DNA of 64,000 nt. It comes from Dysgonomonas sp. HDW5A (GTDB lineage Bacteria > Bacteroidota > Bacteroidia > Bacteroidales > Dysgonomonadaceae). The notes under the pieces are model-generated. The model saw only the letters and a list, made by a program, of their open reading frames with translations, was not told where the DNA came from and ran no database searches. The stretch spans positions 124,001 to 188,000 of the forward strand of contig NZ_CP049857.1 of assembly GCF_011299555.1 (NCBI RefSeq), given 5' to 3'. Numbering within the stretch: position 1 is the stretch's first letter; each line of letters opens with the position of its first letter. This document shows positions 57,430 through 64,000 of the stretch, one piece after another. A program made the position numbers and the translations under genes.

Positions 57430-59556
57430 TTACGGCATTGGTTTTAAGTCTTCCCAAATCACATTCCAAGTTCCATCTTTGGGAAATCCGGGAGTTTCTA
57501 CTTTGTTTCCATCCCATCCGGCACACATCATAGCTACCGCTGTTAATAATCCACCATTACCGGGAAGATATACTCTAAGGCGTGAATCCTGATAATTATG
57601 ACCGTTCCCTAAATAGGTATTTGTACGTTTATCCATCAATAATGCCTCAACCGCTTTCTCTGGTTCGCCTAAACGGGCAGCACACATGGCTGTCATCGGA
57701 TAATCCCATCCCCAGGTTTTACCCCAGTTCCAATTTTCCAGAATCCAATCCAATGTATTTTTCATGTAATCGGGGCGTATCAGTTTGTTTTGAGGCAAGA
57801 CACCCATAGCTCCCAACACAGCAGGATGATCGGATGTAAAACGAATATCTTTGTATGTATCTACTGCATCCTCAGCAGCAAGATACAAGCCATCTAAAGC
57901 TGCAAGAGGAGATAATTTGTCGATCAATTCATCCCATTGAGGTTTTCTTTTCTCGCCGGCTCTTTCTCTCCATTGTTGAGCTACCAACATGGCATAATGC
58001 CAATAAGATAATTCGAACGGGGGATTAATCGTTTCCGATGCTCTTAACGATTCCTGAGCAGGAATCAAACCTTTCAAGACATAACGACCTTCCAGTTCTT
58101 CATAAGTGGCAAATGATGCCATAAATTCGGCAGTTTCTTGTACCAAGGAGTTATATTTTCTCAAGACTTCGGGTGACGGATTATTTCTATAAATCAATTC
58201 AGCCATATAAATAAAGTGAGGCTGTTGCCATACCAAAAAAGAGCCGACTTTCGAAGGGGCTTCTATTCCCGAAGGGTCTGTCATTTTCATCCAACGTACT
58301 CCTTTGAATCCTTGCCTTTCTGCAATAGACTTAGCTACAGGATAAGCCGTAGAATACCAATCCATACTACGTTCCAACAAATCGGTTCTGTTCCACAATG
58401 CAAAATGGACAGCATGCCACCAATGCATTTCCAAATGGAATTTTCCAAACCAACTATTATAGGTCAAACCTGTTTCTTGTGGCGGGTACATTCCTGCTGA
58501 TTGAATAGCCATCAGGTATTGAGAGAGAACAACCCGTCTCTCCAATTCTTTGGCTCTGGTATCGGTGCATTTCGAGAAATCAATAGCACCGCCTTTTTCC
58601 CAAAACGATTGCCAGTATTTTGCCGATGCTTCGAAAGCTTCCTTTGCTGTATTTTTTGCTTCAGCAGGGTTCTTGTCTGTAAATTCACAGGTAAAAGAAA
58701 AATCTTTGCTTTCGGGACTCAACACAAAATAATGTGCTTCTTTTTGGCTTACCGATGCTTTACCCTCCCATTTAACGTTCACGTAATAGGTGGTACTATC
58801 TAGCATACGTTTAAATACTAAAGATTGATCATCCTGAGTCAATATTTCAGTATTATGTTTCTCAGGAACCGACCAATCCGAAGCATCATCCGTATGTTTT
58901 CCTGTCGGATAGGCAAACTTGAAATTGACTTTCATAGTGCCTTTCGTCATCAAATCTGAGTTTAAAGCTACTGCAATCTGGTCTTTATCTGGATTACACA
59001 CCGTTTGAACCAAGGCAGAATCAGCATCCAATTCAAAACGACTGATAATCTCACCCTTCCAAAGATCGAGTGTTTGATTTATACCCTTTATTTCATTCGC
59101 CTTTACGGTACTTCCATCTGCATGAGTAAGCTCTAATCCTACATTTCCTAAATGCAAGCGATGAGAGTTTACACGATACCAATCGGCAGCGTCTTTCGGT
59201 CTGCCCGGTTCATTGAACTGAACGGCATAAGGTTCTTCCCATCCTCGGAAATTATAATTTTTGAGGGTTTCTTCGTGCTTAAATTTCTCAGGATTAGCAA
59301 AACTATGCCATCCCCATTGAGATTGAGTGCCTAAAGGAACTCCGGCTGAATACAGTTCAGGGTAAGTTTGTAGTCCTGTAGCATCTACCGTAAAAGCAAA
59401 ATTGCCATTACCAACCGATAAAGAGGACAATTCCTCAAACTCGGTTACTTTCGGATTGTTTCTCTCTACAAGTGCATATCTGTCTATCTTTTCCTGTTTC
59501 CCTGAACCGCAAGCGACTAAGAAACCTGCCAAGACTATAAAATTCCATTTCTTCAT
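57430..59556 (-). CDS. Lipoprotein with six-hairpin glycosidase-like fold, function unknown
   Basis: The open frame extends to 59658, overlapping the previous gene. ATG 59556 (MKKWNFIVLAGFLVACGSG) starts 10 bp after that gene's stop and gives 708 residues with a lipobox ending at Cys, so the protein is probably lipid-anchored on the cell surface or in the periplasm. The first 300 residues look like a beta-sandwich (SSLSVGNGNFAFTVDATGLQ). The remainder is helical with FHLEMHWWHAVHFALWNRTD, VRWMKMTDPSGIEAPSKVGS and NWNWGKTWGWDYPM, resembling GH95/GH65-like alpha/alpha barrels. Glu and Asp residues in the HLEMHWW and WGWDYP segments are catalytic candidates (inference). Confidence 0.65.
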   Translation of the reverse strand: MKKWNFIVLAGFLVACGSGKQEKIDRYALVERNNPKVTEFEELSSLSVGNGNFAFTVDATGLQTYPELYSAGVPLGTQSQWGWHSFANPEKFKHEETLKNYNFRGWEEPYAVQFNEPGRPKDAADWYRVNSHRLHLGNVGLELTHADGSTVKANEIKGINQTLDLWKGEIISRFELDADSALVQTVCNPDKDQIAVALNSDLMTKGTMKVNFKFAYPTGKHTDDASDWSVPEKHNTEILTQDDQSLVFKRMLDSTTYYVNVKWEGKASVSQKEAHYFVLSPESKDFSFTCEFTDKNPAEAKNTAKEAFEASAKYWQSFWEKGGAIDFSKCTDTRAKELERRVVLSQYLMAIQSAGMYPPQETGLTYNSWFGKFHLEMHWWHAVHFALWNRTDLLERSMDWYSTAYPVAKSIAERQGFKGVRWMKMTDPSGIEAPSKVGSFLVWQQPHFIYMAELIYRNNPSPEVLRKYNSLVQETAEFMASFATYEELEGRYVLKGLIPAQESLRASETINPPFELSYWHYAMLVAQQWRERAGEKRKPQWDELIDKLSPLAALDGLYLAAEDAVDTYKDIRFTSDHPAVLGAMGVLPQNKLIRPDYMKNTLDWILENWNWGKTWGWDYPMTAMCAARLGEPEKAVEALLMDKRTNTYLGNGHNYQDSRLRVYLPGNGGLLTAVAMMCAGWDGNKVETPGFPKDGTWNVIWEDLKPMP

Positions 59557-59566
59557 AGTAAAACGA

Positions 59567-61921
59567 TTATTCATTTGTACTGATTTTAAAGACAAAACCG
59601 GAGGAAGTTCCATATTGACCTCCTTGCATAGCATTAAAAAGATATGCAGTTTTTCCATCTTTCATTAATAACTGAGGACGCTCAAACCGTCCGTATCTTT
59701 TTAAGTGTGAAGGAGCGGGAGGCTCTTCCAAATAGGCATCGGCTCCAAACCAAGCTATCTGAGGTTTCGACCAATTGATTCCATCCGCAGATTCGAAGAT
59801 CAAACCGACTTCATGGTCAAAATATCCCATATCCCGCATCAACATTTTAAACTTACCATCTTCAATATATACATAAGCATCTTCGACCTGCTTATTATCT
59901 CCGTATTTCGAAAAATCGACAACAGGATTATTTTCGAATCTCTTGTACTCTCCTTCTATATTATCGGCAATTGCCAAACCATATTTGCGATTGGCTCTTA
60001 TGGCTCCTTTCTCATTCTGATAAGCCTCCTTGTTCCACGATTTATAGTATAACCAAGCCTGCCCGTTCGGGCGAGATACAAATGCAGGGTTGGTTGTATT
60101 GCAATCATCCCAAGCCCCTGTTTCGCCGGCTTCCAGAATCGGTTTATCCGATCTGATCCAAGGTCCGTTTATCGATTTCGATTTCGCTAAACCGATTCGT
60201 TTCGTATAAATCGTACCATCACTATTGCCCATATAGAATAAATAATACATACCGTTCAAATACTGAATATGCGGATTGTGGCAAGTAGTTGCATCGAAAT
60301 AACCTTCACGAGGAGCCAATACTGTCTCCACATAAGTATAAGGTCCTTCGGGTTTACCTGCTATAGCATGAGCTATTTCAGATTTATGTATCCAACCTCC
60401 CATTTTGTATTTTTCAGGCCACCGAGAATAGAATACATGCACCTTACCATCTTCACCATAAATTGGAGCACAACACCAAACATAGTATCCTTCCGATTCG
60501 AGAATCCGCCCCACAGGTTGAAGATTTTTACTGAAGTCTGAAATTTTATCCTGTGGATATTTTTGTATGACATTTTTATCCTGTTCTTTTTTCAGTACAG
60601 AAAAATAATGTGTATCTAAATCTACTAAAGAATTCAGATAGACTTCAATATTTGTATAATCTTTACTGAGATTGTACATATTTCCATCTTCACTATCATT
60701 TGGGTTCAATTTATGCTTTATCTCCCATTCATCGGGTATACCATCTCCATCACTGTCTTTAGGATATCTCCCCTGTTTTAATTGAGGCCATCCTCCAACT
60801 GCATTTTGAGAATCAATAATACCTTTGTTGCCTCCACCATAACTTTCGCCACTATTGGCTGTACTTGTACGAACTTCTTCGATTACACCGGCATCGTAAC
60901 TATCTCTACGAAAACTGCAACCTGCCTCGGCCAATACCCTTTGATAAGCGACTTCAGCTGAATTTTGATTAATAGCGACAAATGGAAACGGTTCGTTTGC
61001 ACGAACTCTGTTGGTTGCTCCCACTCCTTTCCAATTATCAGAAGTGACAAGATCGCTTCCTTCCATCACATTATCGGACAGATAGTAAGAGCCCGTACCA
61101 TCTTCTGCCGGGTCGAGAAACCAAGCACGTTTATTTTCAGATGTGGCAGGACCGGGTTTATAGTAATTAGCTACAAAATTTACTTTCCCCGAACGCCCTC
61201 CTCCATAGGCTGACTTGAATCCCCAATTGTAAACCACATTATTTCGAAAATCAACAGGCGAACATCCATCTGATGCAAAACGAGGATTACGGCTACTGTG
61301 ATGAGCTATCAAATTGTGATGAAAAGTAGCTCCGCAACCTCCCCAAATACCACCGAAGCCGTGTGCGCCTTTGGAGTGTGCCGATTTCGATAAGCTATGG
61401 GTAATCATACACCATTGTACGGTTACATTTTCTGAATTGTAAATAGAAAGGCACTCATCAACCGACCAAGAAGCGGAGCAATGGTCGACTATTAAATCTT
61501 TTACTTTTATAGCTCCTATAGCATCGTCTTCCACTTCGTGAAGGTCTCCCATCCGTGAACGGATATATCGTACAATCACGTTATTGGCTCGTATGTAAAA
61601 GGGATATCCCTTCAAACAGATGCCATCGCCGGGCGCACTTTGCCCGGCAATGGTTATACTGTCATTCGTTATGATAAGTTTCGACTTTAAATCTATCGTT
61701 CCGTCTACTGCAAACACAATTATACGTGTTCCTTTTTGCTCAATAGCATCACGAAGACTCCCCTCTCCCGAATCATTCAGATTTGTAACTATCAATACTC
61801 GTCCTCCACGTCCTCCGCTTGTGTACTTGCCATATCCTTCGGCTGTAGGAAAAGCCAAAGATTGAGCAGATAAACCAAAGGAGCAGAATATACCTAAGAG
61901 TATAGTTATATATCTAAACAT
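59567..61921 (-). CDS. PL1-type pectate lyase fused to a GH43/GH117-like five-bladed propeller
   Basis: Two-domain pectin enzyme, 784 residues. Signal peptide about 1-19. Residues about 22-400 form a right-handed beta-helix with FPTAEGYGKYTSGGRGGRV, LNDSGEGSLRDAI, VDHCSASWSVDECLS and HSSRNPRF, all typical of Bacteroidetes PL1-family lyases, with the Arg of NPR a likely catalytic base. A Ca-binding-like DSDGDGIPDEWE segment links to residues about 470-784, a propeller-like hydrolase module with ATTCHNPHIQYLNGMYYLFY, DCNTTNPAFV and VEDAYVYIEDGKFKML. The second module probably acts on side chains or unsaturated ends, but its specificity is unknown. It starts 4 bp after the susD stop. Confidence 0.85.
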   Translation of the reverse strand: MFRYITILLGIFCSFGLSAQSLAFPTAEGYGKYTSGGRGGRVLIVTNLNDSGEGSLRDAIEQKGTRIIVFAVDGTIDLKSKLIITNDSITIAGQSAPGDGICLKGYPFYIRANNVIVRYIRSRMGDLHEVEDDAIGAIKVKDLIVDHCSASWSVDECLSIYNSENVTVQWCMITHSLSKSAHSKGAHGFGGIWGGCGATFHHNLIAHHSSRNPRFASDGCSPVDFRNNVVYNWGFKSAYGGGRSGKVNFVANYYKPGPATSENKRAWFLDPAEDGTGSYYLSDNVMEGSDLVTSDNWKGVGATNRVRANEPFPFVAINQNSAEVAYQRVLAEAGCSFRRDSYDAGVIEEVRTSTANSGESYGGGNKGIIDSQNAVGGWPQLKQGRYPKDSDGDGIPDEWEIKHKLNPNDSEDGNMYNLSKDYTNIEVYLNSLVDLDTHYFSVLKKEQDKNVIQKYPQDKISDFSKNLQPVGRILESEGYYVWCCAPIYGEDGKVHVFYSRWPEKYKMGGWIHKSEIAHAIAGKPEGPYTYVETVLAPREGYFDATTCHNPHIQYLNGMYYLFYMGNSDGTIYTKRIGLAKSKSINGPWIRSDKPILEAGETGAWDDCNTTNPAFVSRPNGQAWLYYKSWNKEAYQNEKGAIRANRKYGLAIADNIEGEYKRFENNPVVDFSKYGDNKQVEDAYVYIEDGKFKMLMRDMGYFDHEVGLIFESADGINWSKPQIAWFGADAYLEEPPAPSHLKRYGRFERPQLLMKDGKTAYLFNAMQGGQYGTSSGFVFKISTNE

Positions 61922-61925
61922 CTTT

Positions 61926-63740
61926 TTAATACAAGGGATGTTGCTGACCTTTCAGACCAATATTTGTATCAATAGTCTCAGAGTTAAGAGGAAGAAGTTC
62001 AACTTTATTTTTTTCCAAGCCTCTGAAAATTCCTTGCACCCATGTTGCATTAGCTTCCAACTTTTGTGTGTAATGCAGGGATACATTACTATACATATCA
62101 AGAAGTGTATATCCGTCAGACTTTAATTTAGCTTTCTCATCAGCAGTTGGTTCTGATTTATAGCCAATGTAGGATACGACAACAACAGGATCTTCGAAAG
62201 ATGTAGCTTTTTCTTTTTTATAGGCTCTAAAACGATCAATATTGGCATATTTACCTGTGTGGTTGGCCATATCTATCACATTTTGTTTGGCTTGGGTTAA
62301 TGCTTCGAAATGAATTCCCCAACGAACAAGGTCTGTTCTGCGCATTCCTTCAAAGCCAAGTTCCAATTTCCGCTCATGGATAATAGCATTTCTGAATGCC
62401 TGATAACTTGTCGGAGTAGTACCTATTTTAGATGCATCATTTTTGAATCCACGCAATCTCACTTTTTCATATGCCCATTTTGCAGTAGCTGTGACCCCAT
62501 TGTTAAACTCATTCTCAGCTTCGGCATACATCAACAATACATCCGAATAACGAAGAAAAGTCCAATTGATATCACGTTTATTGATAGCTGTACCCTCTTC
62601 TTTTTTCCATGTAACACGAAATTTACCGATACTCATACTCGAATAAGCACTCATCTGACGTGTATTATCGGCAGCTATACCATAGTTACAAAGCGTAACG
62701 TCGCGACGAACATCTCCTTCTTCAAAATCATACCAATAAGTAGGTAAAGCAGTCATAGCAGGACCGGCCTTTTGGAACATTGAACTTGTATGACAGAACA
62801 TTCCATTAGTATATCCTATTGCCGAACCATTTACATCGGTTCCGTACTGACCAAATTCTAGCATAGACTCCTTATTGTATCGCCCATTCACTAAATCACG
62901 GAAAACAGTTTCATAGTCAATCAAATCATTTTCGCCTCTGTCAACAACTGCTTTACAGGCATCTCGTGCTATTCCATATAATTCTTTAATACGTGTAGCA
63001 TCTTCACGTTGAGCCATTTTAACTGATCCGGGATCATAGGTATTTAAATCCCACCGTAAAGAATAACCTGCGGCATATAAAGCTATACGAGCCAGAATTC
63101 CATAAGCCGAGTTTTTGGTGAAACGTTCAACCGAAGTAACCATCCCTTCACCTTGCCAAGGCAGGAGTTCTACTGCTTTTTGAAGATCTTCAACAGAGCC
63201 ATCCATTATAATATCGCGGCTTACACGTGACGAAAAGAAGGTGCCTGCATCTTCAACCGGTATTGTTGAATAAGGAACATCCCCAAAGAAGCGAACGATA
63301 TTCAGATAGTTCATACCTCTGATTGCATAGCATTCACCTAACAGCATGTTGATCTTTTTCTTTTCTGCCTCTGATGAACCTTCCATAGCCGATAGTTTCT
63401 TGATACAAATATTGGCATACTCTATGCCTGCATACATAGCAGTATAGGTTGAAGTCGGTATATTGGATGTATTGAATACGTAGTTGGCAACCTGATTTTT
63501 CGAATTAGTATCTCCTTCGGTAGAAATGCACTCATCTGTCCCCATACCTAACTGATAATACAATTCTCTATTAAAAATACTTGTATAACAACCGATAACA
63601 GCCATTTCGGCACGGTCTACATTCTCAAAAACAGTCTCATTATCAAATTTACTTTCCGATTCCATATCCAGCCAGTCCTGACATGAACTGAAGCTCATAG
63701 CTGTGGCTAATATTAATACTATATTAATTATCTTTTTCAT
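61926..63740 (-). CDS. SusD/RagB-family glycan-binding lipoprotein
   Basis: Outer-membrane lipoprotein that forms the lid of a SusC channel and binds oligosaccharides. It has 604 residues. The lipoprotein signal ends SFSSC at about residue 20, followed by QDWLDMES. TPR-like helices with CYAIRGMNYLNIVRFFGDVPY and the C-terminal IHERKLELGFEGMRRTDLVRWG are diagnostic of SusD. It follows a SusC gene by 13 bp and precedes the PL1 fusion by 4 bp, so it defines this as a pectin-directed polysaccharide utilisation locus. Confidence 0.97.
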   Translation of the reverse strand: MKKIINIVLILATAMSFSSCQDWLDMESESKFDNETVFENVDRAEMAVIGCYTSIFNRELYYQLGMGTDECISTEGDTNSKNQVANYVFNTSNIPTSTYTAMYAGIEYANICIKKLSAMEGSSEAEKKKINMLLGECYAIRGMNYLNIVRFFGDVPYSTIPVEDAGTFFSSRVSRDIIMDGSVEDLQKAVELLPWQGEGMVTSVERFTKNSAYGILARIALYAAGYSLRWDLNTYDPGSVKMAQREDATRIKELYGIARDACKAVVDRGENDLIDYETVFRDLVNGRYNKESMLEFGQYGTDVNGSAIGYTNGMFCHTSSMFQKAGPAMTALPTYWYDFEEGDVRRDVTLCNYGIAADNTRQMSAYSSMSIGKFRVTWKKEEGTAINKRDINWTFLRYSDVLLMYAEAENEFNNGVTATAKWAYEKVRLRGFKNDASKIGTTPTSYQAFRNAIIHERKLELGFEGMRRTDLVRWGIHFEALTQAKQNVIDMANHTGKYANIDRFRAYKKEKATSFEDPVVVVSYIGYKSEPTADEKAKLKSDGYTLLDMYSNVSLHYTQKLEANATWVQGIFRGLEKNKVELLPLNSETIDTNIGLKGQQHPLY

Positions 63741-63753
63741 TCTTGTTTATTCT

Positions 63754-64000
63754 TTAAAAGGTTAGATTTAAGCCAATAACATAACTTTTAGATCTGGGGT
63801 AGGCCGAATTATCAACCCCTTTAGTCAATAAGCTTCCTGTTGATGATACCTCGGGGTCATAACCTGAATAGTTGGTAAAAGTATGGATATTGTTTAATGT
63901 GAAATATATACGGGCATTGTTGATCCAAGCTTTCTTTAACAAAGGTTTAGGTAGAGAATAACCTAGCGTTATTGTATTTAAACGAAGGAAAGAGGCATCT
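63754..64000 (-). CDS. SusC-type TonB-dependent receptor, C-terminal fragment (cut by window edge)
   Basis: The last 82 residues of a SusC/RagA-type outer-membrane transporter. The frame continues past the right edge, and the only internal start-like codon (TTG at 63942) is not a real start. The fragment reads SFLRLNTITLGYSLPKPLL, then NARIYFTLNNIHTFTNYSGYDPEVS, and ends SYVIGLNLTF with the terminal Phe of barrel proteins. These are standard SusC C-terminal motifs. It pairs with susD 13 bp downstream. Confidence 0.95.
   Translation of the reverse strand, partial: DASFLRLNTITLGYSLPKPLLKKAWINNARIYFTLNNIHTFTNYSGYDPEVSSTGSLLTKGVDNSAYPRSKSYVIGLNLTF

Noticed and set aside
59557-59658. N-terminal extension of the 708-residue lipoprotein
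   Set aside because: It would overlap the end of the PL1 fusion gene and bury the lipoprotein signal. ATG 59556 starts 10 bp after that stop.

Overview
The window looks like a chromosome segment from a Bacteroidales bacterium, most likely a Dysgonomonas-type organism. This is inferred from AT-rich DNA, TAnnTTTG-type -7 promoter boxes, a SusC/SusD pair, a hybrid two-component system (HTCS), many secreted glycosidases and an oxygen-dependent acyl-ACP desaturase that would suit a facultative anaerobe. No rRNA or other marker gene is present to confirm the genus. I saw no tRNA, rRNA, CRISPR array, prophage or transposase gene.

Layout. (1) 1-6967: a GH13 alpha-glucosidase cut by the left edge, a divergent HTCS sensor/regulator, and a convergent GH51 arabinofuranosidase. 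An unusual inverted-repeat control-like region lies between the last two. (2) 7327-18317: a nitrogen/nickel island on the + strand. It holds a TonB-dependent receptor, ureABC, ureEFGD, a nickel-permease-like membrane protein, an outer-membrane porin and a urea transporter, ending in a clear terminator. (3) 18377-23302: an alginate-lyase-fold lipoprotein and a ricin-domain GH2 beta-galactosidase. (4) 23454-26335: acyl-ACP desaturase, PlsC acyltransferase and flavodoxin. (5) 26383-32091: a branched-chain-type 2-oxoacid dehydrogenase complex (fused E1, E2, E3) with a lipoate ligase. (6) 32408-37765: a glycine cleavage operon (gcvPB, gcvPA, gcvH, gcvT) led by a second lipoate ligase. (7) 38316-40105: two related secreted proteins of unknown role. 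(8) 40106-64000: a rhamnogalacturonan-type pectin locus on the - strand.

How the parts work together. In the pectin locus the partial SusC and the SusD would bind and import oligosaccharides. A PL1 lyase, GH28, GH106, two GH105 enzymes and two large uncharacterised six-hairpin-type proteins would cut the backbone. RhaT, RhaA, RhaB and RhaD would take released L-rhamnose to lactaldehyde and dihydroxyacetone phosphate under an adjacent AraC-type regulator (RhaR-like). In the urease island every layer from outer membrane to cytoplasm is represented. Regions 5 and 6 share a dependence on lipoyl groups, which explains the two lipoate ligases and the E3 gene.

The most unusual sequence signals are: a 455-bp MITE-like element with terminal inverted repeats inside the rhamnose operon (43652-44106); TGACAAAA-type repeat arrays that recur 37 kb apart (5234-5320 and 42531-42563) and in part before rhaB; two matched 12-bp-stem/10-nt-loop hairpins inside the urease operon; a dispersed AGGTC-N3-GACCT mini-palindrome in the rha and gcv operons; and a REP-like GC-rich palindrome at 57396-57425.
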